64,000 nt of DNA from Abelmoschus esculentus (GCA_035048815.1 JAUCBN010000047.1:13296001-13360000); one strand, 5' to 3'. Counted from the first letter of the stretch, positions 1-13,464 are shown. Numbers and translations are program-made. The notes: generated by a model from the letters alone, not told the origin.

Positions 1-3000
1 AAGAATGAGATGTAGATGACTCAGACAAATCAAATTCTAAAAATGGCTTGCTATTTTTTAACCATAAGTTAGCCACCAATATTGCATCTTGGACTTCACC
101 CAATGAAGGCATAATAGCAACTATGTTGTCCGACATCCTAAAAAGAGAGCAAATTCAGTATGCAACAAGAGAACAATACATATAACTCAGTTAGGTGAGA
201 CATGATAGCAACTGATCACCAAACCTTATAAGATCCTCAAATTCAGACATCTGAGTCTTGCGTGCAAGTATATCCTTTGCTCTTTCTTCCCACTGCAGGG
301 CACAAGCAAGTTCTCTAGACAAACTGAGAAATAACTCCTCTGTCTCAATCTGCAAACTGAAACAGAAAATATATAAAAAAAAACATAATTAGACTTTTAG
401 GACCTATTAAAAGTGTAACAAAGACAACACTTGGTGCCATCGGTTGTGAGGAAAATGGAGGGAGTGACTGCATTACACAACAGCGTCTGCCAACAGTTGC
501 TGAAGAAAGTCCAAAGTCATTTTTGTATTACGTGCCTAGATTAATAAAAAAAACTGGAAATATTAGGGAATTATAAACATAAGATATGATGATGCATGCA
601 TTCTAAATTACTAACATGTAAAAGCTGAAAGAAAAAGGATATTGTTACCTTCATTGCCTTTTCCCTGCAACAAGCCTTCATCAACTCAATCTTCACAAGT
701 GACAACTCATCGACTGTACAGATTAAAAGATAAATCAGTAACAAAAAAATAGTCCAGAAAATACCATAGAACAGTTATGTATAGCTGTTAGAACCTTGAA
801 TCTTCAAAGACTCTCCATCTTCTAAAAGGTGATTTAATTCATTAATAACACTTTGTTGATCCTCTCTCTGATGGATATTTATCATAATATCATTGAAGCG
901 TGTGATCCACAAAGAAGCATCAATCAGGTATTGCTTCAGAAGTCTCAACTCTGGAATGTTAACACTGAAACTTGCCATTTCTTGAAGAAGCACTTCAACA
1001 TCCTGCACAATTAAGAGTTAAAAGTACAAGTTCTTAAATATTCATGCATATTTGTAAGTGGAAAAATGAGAGAAAACTGACTACCTTTAGAGTCATGGAA
1101 CCACTCAATAAAGATCTACACCGGGCCTGACATGTTTCAGCCAGGCATACAATATCAAAAATCATTTCTCTTTCCTGAACTTGGACCAGAAGCTCCAATA
1201 TCTATACAAAATAGAGATGAAATATCATACATAAATAATATAAACAGAAGTACAACCATATTCTCAGGTCTTTTTTTTTTCTTAAAAGAAGAGAGGCAAA
1301 GAAATTCAATCACCTCTGATTTTAACTTGTAGAGAATGTCAACCTCAACTGCTGCAGGCTGCGCATCAGAGAGAGCTTTCCTTGCATTGTCTACCCATAT
1401 CTAGGGGTCCTCAATGATGAAAGGGGATCAGGAATGACTGGATATTCATAGATAACAAAATAATAATAATAATTTTGAATGTTAAAGATATACCTTTACC
1501 AAAGAGATTTTTTGTGACAACTTCTCACTTTGTGCTACATGGATTGGTGAGCTACAAGCCCTTGAATACAGTAACTCCAACTCATCGATCTGGAATTAGA
1601 CAACAAAAACATCAGTCAAGACTCAACATGATAGAGAGGAGAGTATCCAGTCCAAACAATAAGCTATCCAGCTAATCAAAAACATCAACTTTGAGTGATT
1701 TGATAAGTAGAAGCATGTCTACAAATACCTTAGTGCATGTTGATAAAGAAGCATCAATATCCTGAACCAACAAATTGCCCTGCTCAGCAAAATCCTGGAC
1801 AAATAAACAGTTAAAAGAACTCTCACACATAGGAGAAAAAACATAAAGCAATGCTCCAATGTTGTACCTTCAACTTAAGATATCCAGGCTCATTACAGGG
1901 AACAGGATTAACACTAAGCAATTTGTTAACCCGTTTACGAGTCACTTTCTCAAAATCACCTCCAGGAGACCAATTTTCAATTTTAGAGAGACAGTCCCTT
2001 ATCCCTTGTGCCCATTTCCGAGCTGCAGTAAGATTCTTGACCACATCCCGGACCTATATTACATGAAAATAGTTACTTCCACTACCATTATAATAATGTG
2101 CGGAAGAAGAGAAATACAAGAATAAAACATATCAAGCTCAAAGCTTACTGAATCCATCTCAGCACCACCCCAGAGAAACTGTTCAGCTTCCTTTAACAGA
2201 CTAGAATATTTATCACCAGAAAAAGGACTCTGCAAAATCTTACAGGAGTTTGAAAGCCATTGTTCTGCAAGTTGAGCATGAGTAACATGAGCACCCTTCA
2301 CCTACATGCATTAAACTAGTTCAGTTATGTACCCTCAAAAGGTTAAACATCACATAATAAACAGAAAATCACTAAATTGCCAAGTGTTGACATCTAGGGA
2401 TCATTCTCGTTAGTGAAACTAAAGAACAAACAATTTCAGTAAGAAATAGTAATTGTCACTATATAGAGATTTTCACGGCAATGCCACCAAAAAGGGTGTG
2501 AAAGGTGCTAACCAGATAGGATACTATGGCTTTACAGGGAATACAGTAGAACATAGCAGTTAGGCCTTACTAATGAGTTTACAATTGAAGAGCCTTCACT
2601 TCAATTATTAATGGTAACGAACGTGAACAATAAGAATCATAAAGGAAACCGCAAATTAAACTCACTAGTCAAACAAGTATGTTAAGAAGGATTCCACAGG
2701 AAAGTAAAAAACTAATCTTCACCGGTCCAATAGCACCATTTGACTACTAATTTCCCCTCAACCACCATAAACCAAATCAATAAAATTATTAAATTAAGGC
2801 TACTCCCCATCTGTAGTATAAACATAGTTCATTACTACAAAATAAATAAATGGAGCAATTTTTGATAAATATCTAAAAGAAAATGATAACCTTCTTTTTC
2901 AAAGCATTCAATTCATTGGAAGATGAAATATTCTTTAGTAAACTATCATTCTGTGGTGCCTCCTCCAAAGCATGTTTATCCACCATAAGCACTAAACCAG

Positions 3001-6000
3001 CCAATTCTGCCAGAGTATAACGATAGAGAAGACGAAGTTTACTGGATTTACACTCACAGAGGTGTTCCCAATGCTGCATAGTTTATTTAAAAAAAGCACA
3101 GCAAAATCAGAATAGAAGGAATAAGCTTCAAAAGAACCTTCATCAGCAAAATGAAATTCATTTCAAGTAGACAAGGAACATTGCACTAACATGGGATGGT
3201 TGAAATACAAACAGAAAGGTTTGTATTATTAAAAATTCATTCTATGAAAAATGCAAGGGGCTTTTCTATCCATAAAGTTTCCGTAATCTGGCATCAGGAA
3301 ACAACCCCAAATTAATAAGGGCAAATACAATGACAAAAACTCTGCATCCTGAATTCTCTTTTGAAAGTAAGGAAAGTGAATTTCAGAGGGGGCAAAAGCT
3401 GTGAGCGTCGCGGTGGGTGGGTGGGGGCAAAAGTAATAACAATTTAAAAAATCACCTTTCAAGAATTAAATGTAATGAAAATGCAGATAAATGAAGAACA
3501 GAAACTATCAGTAAACTTAGGTTACCTCCAGGCAGACAAAAGCAGATGGTCTGCAGCGGCAAACAACAGCAGACAGATGCAAATACTGCTTACATATAAT
3601 GCATGTTGGATCCTACAAAAGACACCATGAGTTTTGTCATGATCAAGTATTAGCTTGTTATAAAGCATTGAAAATAACCAAGTAAAGAAAGAGTTTTCTG
3701 CATCGACGAGTACTACCTCTTCAGTACCCACAAATTCAGGAGATTTCCGAGCAGACATGGGAGATGATCTTGTTATGCCACTTAGCCAAAGCCTCTCCCT
3801 CCATGTTCTTTCTTTTTTATATATTCTGAGCAATTCTTTTTTCAAATAAGTTGACGCCTTGCTATCCCAATCACTCTGCTAACCAAAAGAATGCAATAAA
3901 AATTAGGAACCATTTTAATTCTGATATCTACATTCAACATACAATAAATTTAACATCAGTCAAATATCCCAATCACTCTGATAATCAGATGATGCAACAA
4001 AAAATTATGACTCATTTGAGCTCTGGCATCTACTTTAATATCAGTCATAGGCCTCACATTCTTCTTGGTTTTACTTAAAAATAGTTAAAAGAACATCAAA
4101 CCATCTATTTAATGGCAATTATTCTTGAAGTAATGACAATTATGGGTATGGAATCTTATACTTTGGCCACCACACAAAGAAGCTCCTCGTGAGATAAAAC
4201 TGCTGCTTTACGATATAACTGATACAGCTCTGCCCCAGACCCACCATGTGGTAACCAATCGGCAGGAGCAAAATTTACGGCCTCTGCACAATTTAAACCT
4301 GAGAAGACAAAGCAAAGTTCTCTGAAAATTACTCTTTTCAAGTTTAGACACACTAGAGCCTACCTTTAATTGAGATATGAGTATGACTAGCTCGTAAAAT
4401 TATGACAGCTTACCCAAATTGAATCCTCCATGATAAGATCTAGGGAACGTAATGACAAAATTTCCTGGTTCCTAGGAAAAGGCAAACGAGAAACTATCAT
4501 ATAAAGGGCATCTAGGGCAAAACACGGAATTGATCAACATAAACCAAACACAAAGGATAAGTTGAAGCGCCAACTGGCAGTCTGACACTAGTTAAGGTGA
4601 TATGTATAGAAAACCAAATCTGTAAATAACACATTCCCCTCTTGATGTTGGTGAGAATAGAGCATTAAACGCCAAGACCTTCTCAAAACAGAATTTTAAT
4701 ACCCTTAACTAGTGCCTATAGGCATCTTTTAACCAGACCCAAACTAAAGTAACAATTATTCGAAAGAAATACATCAAACAGCCAACTCATAGTTCACAAG
4801 AAAATAAAAACAACTCATAAACCTAACCATGTAATAGCATAAATGCAATCTCAGCAAACTTCCACTGGAAGTTTTAGTGAATGTATGAAGAAAAAAAAAC
4901 TACATATACACATGGATTGCAAACACTGAACATAGAACTTGGCCTATTGAGTTATAAACCCATAGGCAGTTTTAAGAAATTGATAGAGTTGAGCAAACAT
5001 AAAACATGAACTGTTTTCTTCATTCAATTATAAAAAAGATTAAAATAATGAAAAGAAACCTGTAGAACACTATAGACTGGGACACCATTTTCTTGCAAGA
5101 CGGATGGATTTAACATGGTAACGAGCTGAAAAAGCAAGTCGGGTTGCGCGTCAAATAAATCAGGGAGACACTCCCGCATCACCTACAAAAACAGGAAAAC
5201 CTCAGTTGCATCCATACTTTGGGAAAAAAAGAGAATAATACTCAAATTACTGAAATGTTAGAGCATGAATCAGAAACACACAGACCATTCACCAGAAAGA
5301 AAAGTAAAACAGGTGAAACCATATTGCTAATAACAAAAAATAATTAGATGTCTAAATATTGCTATTATATAAATAAGAAAACAAAATAAAAGAAGAGTAT
5401 AGTTGCGGGAAATAAAAAGGCTTTAAAGAACTTGCATGTCAAAGCGAAACAAATTGCATTATATATATACCTTCTCAAAAGCACTAGCTTCACTGCCAGG
5501 GACACTGTACCAACATTTAGGCTCTCCCCTGCAAACACAAAGTATAATAAATGTATTTTATGCAAGTACTATCTTAGACAACAGAGGCATGGATCAACCA
5601 AAACCATCAAAGGATTAAGAATAATATATGTATTTATGTATTATGTCCTTTTCCAATAAGATATGCCAATATCATGCAAGTAAATTGAAACATATGCCCG
5701 ATGAATTATTTATATTATTACTTAAATATTCTCCTCGGTCCTCAGTAATGTCTTGGTTGCTTATAAAGGAACATACACAAAGAATTCATAGACGAGAAGC
5801 ATAATAAGTTGTAAATGGACCGGAAATGCATACAGACACGCCCAGAATCTAATGCTGATCTAGTTTGAACTATCTTCCAGATATTATAGGTTCTATCCTT
5901 AGCTAACTTTCATACATGCTCTAATGAAATACATCTGAACCATTTAACTCTAGCTGACTTGTTCACTTGCTATAAAGCATATGTTCTAGTAACAGGACAG

Positions 6001-7442
6001 CCCAGACAAATTTTATAACATAACTGCACAAATCAGGTCTCAGACAAACCTCAAAAGCAGTAACAAGAATGTCATCCTGATCTACTTACAAGAAAATTGC
6101 ATATGGCATTAAAAGAAACATACCAGTGAAGGTAATTCATTGAATAAAAACAATGATCTTCAAAATGCCAGCAGAAAGCTGAGAATAGCATTCCAATATA
6201 CAGCCAGGGAACCATGACACCAGTAATGTTATGATGAACAGCCCTCAGCATTGAACCTTTCAACTTGGGCAAGTTATTGAGATTCCATGGGCTCCTACAG
6301 TATTCATCCCATGCTTTAAGCTCAACAGATTCAGGCCTCTGGTCATTTATACGCGGAAAACCACTCCCATAGACAGAAGTATCCAGATCACTTCCATACA
6401 TAACTTCCACCTCGCCTGCAAAACCCTCCACAATCTCCCAAAACTTTTTCTCTATCTGTACCCTCGAAACACATCCTGATCCAAACCATTTCTTCTTGGC
6501 TCGATCAGCCAAACGCCTAAAGGCTTCTAATGTAAACTGCTTTCCAGGAATAAAACCAAAACTATCTTCATCAGAATTCAGGCACTCAAAGCAGTACCAA
6601 TTACCTGGTGGGACCTGCTTCAATGGTGGTGACAGACAATATATATGCCACCCCTTATTACATCTATCACACAGTAGCATCACTTCCCCATGTAACCCAC
6701 TTCTGCATTGCTCACATATCTGATCAAGATCTTCCTCCACCTTACAGACCTTAACATTCCTATGGTCACTATTCTTCCTTCTCCTCTTGCAGCTATAGAT
6801 TGTAACATTGTTTTCACTCTTTGCATCCTCACTGATGCCTCTCTTGTAACTCTTTGCCCTCTCCCGATTCAACCGTTTATAATAAGCTTCATAATCATAC
6901 AAATGCTCTCTATACAACTGACATAAAACATGCTTAGCACACTCCGAAATCTTCTTCCCTGACCTCACAAACCTAAAAACTTCCCCCCACTTTTTCCCAT
7001 TCACAACCTTATCATAACCCCCATACCTCCTCACCGCATTAAACAATTTACACAAATCCAACTCCTCCCCTTCAAAACTCACCCTCTTCTTCAACTTCTT
7101 ACCACAATGTCCTTCCAAAAACCTATTATACTCTAACTCAAAAGTCTTTGAATCACACGAAGCAGGCCGTGCCTGCAACTGGTGAATCGCTTGTGTTTTA
7201 GTAGGAAAAGTAAACGACTCCACGTTCAAGGCAAATGGAGGGTTCCAAGTCTTAGGTGGAACAATCTTACAAATCCCATATGGCTCAGCCTCAGGTCTGA
7301 TCTTATAAATATACTCTAAAGGGTCCCTAAATTCCTCTTCAGTAGGGTAATAAACCGGCCCTGACTGTATATTCAATGACCCAATCGATGAAACACTCAA
7401 ATTTTGCCCAGTTTCAACTGCCCTAGGTCTCCCCTTCCCCAT
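1..7442 (-). CDS. JMJ17: KDM5-type histone H3K4 demethylase, JMJ17-like (3' end outside window)
   Basis: Nuclear JmjC dioxygenase of the KDM5/PLU-1 family; the family removes methyl groups from histone H3 lysine 4. Seen: start ATG 7442-7440 (GTG and TAG codons lie upstream in frame). Exon 1 (7442-6124) holds JmjN (about residues 29-70), ARID (about 104-200, with RRYGGYDKV) and a PHD finger (about 242-288, CEQC...CDRC...WHIYC). JmjC spans exon 1 and four short exons (5528-5471, 5182-5060, 4471-4414, 4298-4162); iron ligands are present as H426/E428 in CWHFED and H514 in SYHGG, so it should be active. Then 3875-3717, a C5HC2-type zinc finger (3612-3526), and PLU-1-like helical exons 3073-2891, 2301-2149, 2053-1868, 1794-1729, 1589-1494, 1400-1314, 1201-1085, 1002-795, 713-649, 535-477, 356-225 and 137-1. 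All phases agree. About 1143 codons are in the window; the C-terminus lies to the left. Family membership is near certain. Confidence 0.95.
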
Positions 7443-7640
7443 CACCACTCCAACCTATGCATACAATCTAGACAAAACACCATGCATATAAATACGACCG
7501 CATAACAGTTTTTGATAAACAATAATTAACAGTAACAAGTCCTTTGGTTCAAAACTACGTAATAAAAATCAGAGCAAGATTTTCTAGGGTTTTAAGCGTA
7601 CCTGTAGCCGGGATTGTGAGGTTACCTTTGTTAGTGAGAG
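7443..7640 (-). other. 5' leader of the JMJ17-like gene with a leader intron
   Basis: A donor (CAG then GTACGC) at about 7601 and an acceptor (CATAG) ending at about 7456 fit an intron of about 145 bp in the 5' untranslated leader, just ahead of the start codon. The transcription start is probably near 7640-7680 but no clear TATA box was identified. Leader introns are common in plant housekeeping genes. The assignment rests on splice-site sequence only. Confidence 0.5.
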
Positions 7641-7689
7641 ATAAAAAGAAAAGACTGAGTTTCGTGGGAGATTTGGTTCTAAAATAAAA

Positions 7690-9148
7690 AAGAAATGAAA
7701 TGTTTGTAATTTATAAAAAGAAAAGAAAGGGTATGTGATTTTACATAAAAGGGACTAACTTTGGTTATATTTACGAAATTGGTATTACACTTTTATATCG
7801 GAGGCTGCGGATCTATTGTCGTTATTGTTGTGAGCATCTAATGAGTTTTAAGGAAATATCAAAGGCTGGTTGTTGGTATAGCACGCGCTAAGCAATCGAC
7901 GTTGGATAATGCTTAAGGGTGGAAAGGTTGGTCCAGATTTGATTGCGTGTGAATCAGAGTCGGTCTTGGCGAGTGACATTGTAGATTTTAGCGTCTAGAT
8001 ATTACCGTTCTTGTGCACGTGTCGTTCATATATATAGTCAAGCTTTCGCTAACTACATATATTAAAGGAAACTCTGTTTTAGAAAATATATAATATTAAA
8101 AAAAATTAGATTTCTTATCCGGGGTTTATTCTATTTAATATTGAAAAATACTTAAAAAAAGGTAAAATTACTAAACCTTTGAGAAAAATAATTAAATTTA
8201 TATTTTTTATCTAATTAAAATTTTAAATTTATAAATTAAATTATTTTTTTCCTGATTGACTAAGTAGAGATATAATTAAAATTATATTTAAAGATTAAAT
8301 TCACCTGTAATGTTTAAAATATATTTATTTTAACCCCGAATAAATATAGGATCATGTAAATGTGACTTGTATATTTTGATATATCAAAATTTGATGTTTT
8401 ACAAACAGGGACGAAGCTATATATATCTTGGGAGGGATTTTTGTTCCTCCCAGATTTTTTGATATAATTACACTTAAGGTTCATCTTAATTTAAATGGTA
8501 ATAAAATAATAATTTTGCCCCTCTCAGTTTTTAGAATTAAGTTCCATCATAATTTAAATGCTCGATTTTAGCTTCGTCCCTGTTTACGGAATAGTAAGTC
8601 GATAGATGATATATTAATTTTGTGACTTATGTGGATACATTTTATAGTTATAAAATCACAGTTTGATCAAGTATAAAATGTCTTTTAACGATGAAAATTA
8701 ATAGAGAACTTTAAATGGATAACCAAATGAAACATTAGACATCTAATTAATCCGAAAAATAATTTAGACACTAAACTGAAAGGGAAAAAAGGGTATAATT
8801 TAGGTATGGTTTATTTGTTAGTTTAATTTAACTCGATACAAATCGCTTGATTAAATCGTGAGGTAAAAAATATGATGGTTAAAAAATAAATGGCTGTAAT
8901 TTACTGTAAATCACTGGTTTAGTTCATCAAGCCACTCCAAATTCGTTATATACATAAGCAATCCAAGCTGCAACATTTACACTCCCAATTTACATATAAT
9001 CAATCATCCATTCCAAGTTCACATTTTTACAAAATGACACCAAAATCCCAACACAAATTGAAAACATGGTCTTATTTTAAAGCATCAATCTGCTGTTTTT
9101 TCACTCACAAAACAGTCCCAAAACAATCCCAACTTTTTTTCTGGTCCA
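7690..9148. other. Intergenic, AT-rich, between JMJ17-like promoter and tubulin 3' end
   Basis: This stretch between two genes transcribed leftward contains the JMJ17 promoter side, AT-rich low-complexity sequence and one small hAT-type element (8406-8582). No coding region with support was seen on either strand. The last 150 bp or so probably hold the tubulin 3' untranslated region. Confidence 0.5.
8406..8582. mobile_element. Small non-autonomous hAT-type element (MITE), 177 bp
   Basis: The ends are perfect 14-bp inverted repeats: CAGGGACGAAGCTA at 8406 and TAGCTTCGTCCCTG ending at 8582. Flanks TTTACAAA (8398-8405) and TTTACGGA (8583-8590) match at 6 of 8 positions, as expected for a decayed 8-bp hAT target duplication. 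There is no coding capacity. CAGGG-type ends and 8-bp duplications are standard for the hAT superfamily. Further related copies are proposed at 12934-13103 and 60991-61149. Confidence 0.75.
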
Positions 9149-10640
9149 TCAATTTTCCTCAGCTTCCTCCTCATACCCTTCCCCATCCTCATCTGCCACA
9201 GAATCTTGATATTGCTGATACTCAGACACCAAATCATTCATGTTACTTTCTGCCTCGGTAAACTCCATTTCATCCATCCCTTCCCCTGTATACCAATGCA
9301 AAAAGGCCTTCCTCCTGAACATGACAGTGAATTGTTCGGATACGCGTCGAAACATCTCCTGAATCGACGTTGAATTTCCCATGAATGTTGACGACATTGT
9401 TAAACCTGTTGGTGGAATGTCACAAACACTTGATTTAACGTTGTTTGGAATCCACTCAACGAAATATGATGAGTTCTTGTTCTGCACATTCATCATTTGT
9501 TCATCAACTTCCTTGGTGCTCATTTTGCCACGGAACATGGCCGAGGCTGTCAAGTATCTTCCATGGCGTGGATCAGCTGCACACATCATGTTTTTGGAAT
9601 CCCACATTTGTTGAGTTAGCTCGGGAATCGTTAAGGCTCGGTACTGTTGCGAACCCCGGGATGTCAAGGGTGCAAAACCAACCATGAAAAAGTGCAGGCG
9701 TGGGAATGGGATTAAGTTCACAGCTAGTTTTCGAAGATCGGAATTGAGTTGTCCGGGGAAGCGAAGGCAGCATGTGACACCACTCATGGTTGTTGAAATC
9801 AAATGGTTCAAGTCCCCAACTGTTCATGTACACATATATGCACAAAATGTTAAAATCATGGTCTACCTCTTTGTTTTAACATGAAAATTTTGGTACTTAC
9901 AGCTAGGATTTGTGAGTTTTAGAGTTCTGAAGCAGATATCATACAGGGCTTCATTGTCAAGGGACATGCATTCATCAGCATTTTCCACAAGCTGGTGCAC
10001 TGACAGTGTGGCATTGTAGGGTTCAACCACTGTATCCGAGACTTTCGGTGAGGGGAACACCGAGAACGTTAGCATCATACGGTCAGGGTATTCTTCCCTG
10101 ATCTTTGATATCAGCAGTGTCCCCATCCCTGACCCTGTGCCGCCTCCCAGCGAATGGCAAATCTGAAAGCCTGGTTATGTACATATAAGTTCCCATTATA
10201 GAACACCAAAAGAAAACATTATGCTGAAATGAAATTGCATATATACCTTGTAAGCAATCACAATTCTCAGCCTCTTTACGAACAACATCAAGAACCGAAT
10301 CGATCAATTCCGCTCCTTCGGTATAGTGTCCTTTGGCCCAGTTGTTCCCAGCTCCGTTTTGGCCGAAAACAAAGTTATCCGGTCTAAACAATTTGCCATA
10401 AGGACCAGTTCTCAAGCTGTCCATAGTCCCTGGTTCAAGGTCCATCAATACAGCTCTAGGCACATAGCGACCTCCATTGGCTTCGTTATAGTAAACGTTA
10501 AGCCTCTCGAGCTGAACCGAAGAAGTGCCAACATAGTTCCCTGTGGGATCAATGCCATGTTCATTACATACAACTTCCCAGAACTTGCCACCAATTTGAT
10601 TACCGCACTGTCCAGCTTGAACATGGAGGATTTCCCTCAT
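9149..10640 (-). CDS. TUB: Beta-tubulin
   Basis: Beta subunit of the alpha/beta tubulin dimer of cytoplasmic microtubules; binds exchangeable GTP. Three exons: 10640-10247 (394 nt), 10170-9901 (270 nt), 9819-9149 (671 nt), giving 444 residues; the exon sizes match the classic plant beta-tubulin layout. It begins MREI, the N-terminal tetrapeptide used in animal and yeast work as the tubulin mRNA autoregulation signal. The GTP-binding tubulin signature GGGTGSGMG is intact and spans the region just after intron 1 (G-FQICHSLGGGTGSG). The C-terminal tail is short and acidic, ending EEEAEEN. Odd: several positions usually constant in plant beta-tubulins differ, for example GGKFWEV where GAKFWEV is usual, GQNGAG where GQSGAG is usual, and TLKLTNPSF where TLKLTTPSF is usual. 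This suggests a divergent, perhaps tissue-specific isotype. All splice sites are GT-AG and there is no frame break. Confidence 0.97.
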
Positions 10641-10852
10641 TTTCACCTGGTGATGTAATTTTCTTGATACTCAAGACAAACAACTGAAAAAGATAAACAG
10701 AAGAGAGTGCAGTGAGCAATCAACTTGAAGGAAGGTGTGGTGGGTTAATGGGTTTATGTAGGCTAAGAGCAGATATAGAAAGATGTTAGATGTGTGAAGA
10801 TTGTGACACTGATATTTTTATTTTACTTGAATGTTGAATAAATGAAGATTAT

Positions 10853-11440
10853 AATTAGGGGAAATTACATAAATAGTAGTTAAGTTTTACTCCTAAATCT
10901 ATTTTAGTTAATAAAATTTTAATACGTTTGATTTATTAAATGAAATTTAGACATTAAATAATTTTGGTTACTCTTTCGTTAACTTTTTGATATTACTATG
11001 ACATGGACGTCATCTATTATTTACTATCGTTAACGTCATTGTCGACAATTCGTAGACAGTGGGAGTTCAATCTCAATTGTCACTAGTTATTTTGTCTTCA
11101 TTTCTCGAGTCTAAATCTAACCTCTATTCTACCAAAAAATGTCTAGAAGTTCACAAATCGAACAAAAATCTTTTAGTTTTTCTCTTATCACTCTTCTTTC
11201 ACCGTCAGATAAAACACGCTTCTTATTATATTACTCCCCTCGTACCAATAAATTTTTTAACAATTTAGATCTTGAAGTTCTTATGTACGCCATTAAAATT
11301 GATGTAGTCTAAAAATTAATGAAAGAATAACAAAAAAAATTAGTATCTAAATTTTATCAAAAAAAAACTAAATATTTTAAAATTAAAATAAATATAAAAT
11401 TGAAAAATAATATTAATTTACATAATTTACTCCTATAATT
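10853..11440. repeat. Foldback MITE-like repeat, copy A
   Basis: The left end (10853 onward) and the reverse complement of the right end (ending about 11440) share AATTA-GGG-AAATTA-type termini followed by about 100 bp of diverged similarity. The interior matches 20341-20822 in the same orientation, including a shared block around 11090-11190 versus 20510-20620. No coding capacity. Boundaries are approximate because the ends are AT-rich. Confidence 0.55.
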
Positions 11441-12538
11441 ATTACAAGATAAAATAATAATTATAAAAAACAGTGTCATGTGTCTTTGTTTGGAAGAGGT
11501 TTTGTCCACTTTGTATGATAGTTTTGTGAGGTGGATCTTGAGGTCTGCCTGTTAGTTGCTATGTCTGCATTCAATAAATAAAATATCTGATCCACCCACC
11601 CATCCATCCATCCTCCAGGCTCCAACTCTAATTTGATTCCTTATCTGCCACCACCATTTCTAAAAATTAAATACTGAAACAATAATCTCAATGATTATTT
11701 AGTTAGTTGTAGAAATGGTGATGTACTTACATCAACCTTAATTCTACTAAAACATTTGGATAAAATGATTAAAAAATATAAATATATTTATTTAGATATT
11801 TAAAACAAATAAAAATATATCATTAGTATCGAAAAGGAATAAACGATTTCTACTCACCCGGGTCAGATATCTTCAATTATTTTGAAGGATATATGAGAGA
11901 TGTTCAATCTTTTTCTCAAAACTAATCCATCTCTGGTCCCTCTTTCCAGCCCCCCACACCTCAACCAAAGAGTTTGCATACTGCTAGGAATCCAATGCTA
12001 CTAAGTACTAACCCATCATCTGTACATGGCTTGGTCGTGACCATCATGGTTTGGTGTTGGCTGGTTATACTCGAATTTTTATGATACGGGTGCGACAAAG
12101 GTGATGAATGCCATGATTTTTATTCGATATGTTTATTAGTTCTCGATTACGGCTGGGATAAGATTATAATTGAAGAAGATATAATTAATGTGGTAAATTA
12201 TCTATGTTCCAATGTAGATAGAAGATCGACGTTTGTTTTAAAATTGTCAAAGACAAAAGACCTTGTACGTCGGCATCATCATCTTTTCGTGAGTTATATT
12301 TCTCGTACAACAAATAGGACAGCTCATGAGTTGTTAGATTAGGTGTTTATAAAACGTTCATGTATTTTTTTTTTCATCTGTAAGGAAATTCATGATATAA
12401 GTCCCTTCTTTCTTCTTCTATGACTCAATAGTCACAAATCCAACCCAACAAGATATTAAATGGGCCTAGAAAGGTATCCTTGAGCACTCAATAGACTTGA
12501 AGTGCGACTCTTATGAATTCTGCCAGGAATTCCCAGTA

Positions 12539-12731
12539 TTAATGGTTTGTTTCTGCCCGTCCCTGTCCATAATTGAAAACAACCCATGTTATCTAAAGGT
12601 ATTTCCTATGTGCAGTTTAAGAAGCTAAATTCCAGGTTATTTCAAGCTTCTAGGGCTGAGGCATCTTCACTTACCATCGAGACTTCAACTTCTGCAAAGG
12701 TTGCTGGTAAAGTAGGTTCAGCCTGGAAATC
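12539..12731 (-). pseudogene. Unidentified exon-like relic, two short exons
   Basis: On the minus strand a 57-nt open block (12731-12675, reading DFQAEPTLPATFAEVEVSM) is flanked by a good acceptor (TTCTTCTCAG) and a perfect donor (GTAAGT). A second acceptor (TATGGACAG) at 12563 opens a block reading GRAETNH then a stop (12562-12539). This looks like the last two exons of a lost gene. The plus strand also has a Ser/Thr-rich open stretch here (about 12597-12740), which is an alternative reading. I do not recognise the protein in either direction, and no further exons were found nearby. Confidence 0.3.
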
Positions 12732-12933
12732 CTGAGAAGAAAGAAGCTGGTTAGTCCCCTTGAATTACAATCTACAGTTAAGGTAGACTAGGAAATTAAT
12801 GCGGTTTGGAGAAAAATTGACTGATGTACGACGACCCTAGGGCGAAAAAAAAATAGGTAACTTTTCTGGCTAAAAATACCTTTTTTTATTTTTAATATTT
12901 TTAAAATTACTTTTACGTAAAATTATTTATATA

Positions 12934-13103
12934 TAGGGATGAAATCCGGATTTAAGGTTGGGGGTAGAATATAAATGGTTGAAGGTGAAGACAAATTCAT
13001 AAATAAATCAAATCTTTAAAAAATTTAAATAGGAGGACAAAAATAAAAAAAAAAATCTTCGGGGGTTATTGTCTCTCTCGACCTCACATGGCTTTGTCCT
13101 TGC
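12934..13103. mobile_element. Decayed hAT-type MITE, 170 bp
   Basis: Ends TAGGGATGAAATCC and, reversed, GCAAGGACAAAGCC are diverged forms of the CAGGGACGAAGC ends seen at 8406-8582. The 8 bp before (12926-12933) and after (13104-13111) are both TTTATATA, an exact candidate target duplication, although the sequence is low in complexity. Size is close to the 177-bp copy. No coding capacity. Confidence 0.5.
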
Positions 13104-13464
13104 TTTATATATCCTTATTTATATTATAAATTCTTTTATATTTTTAAAATATGTCTAAAATAGACATTTTATTTTTATCTATATAAACATACTTTTTAGA
13201 AAAAATACAAAACCCTCGTATTTTAAACCAAACAATCCAAAACTATTTCTTAAAATTACTTTTTTAAATATTTTCTATTGTGTTTTTTAAAAATAATGTG
13301 AAACTAATCCTTTAATTTAATTTAATTTGTTATTTTTAATTTTATAACATATATTTATTATTTTTTAAAGATATCATAAATTTAATTTTATGGTTATTTT
13401 ATTATTATTTTAAACCGAAAGGTCAACCATTCTCTAGTCGATCGTAATTCCCACCTAAACCCGT

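Noticed and set aside
10699..10720. Sequence resembling miR156 (CAGAAGAGAGTGCAGTGAGCA)
   Set aside because: It has an insertion relative to miR156, lies in the tubulin leader and has no matching arm for a precursor hairpin nearby.
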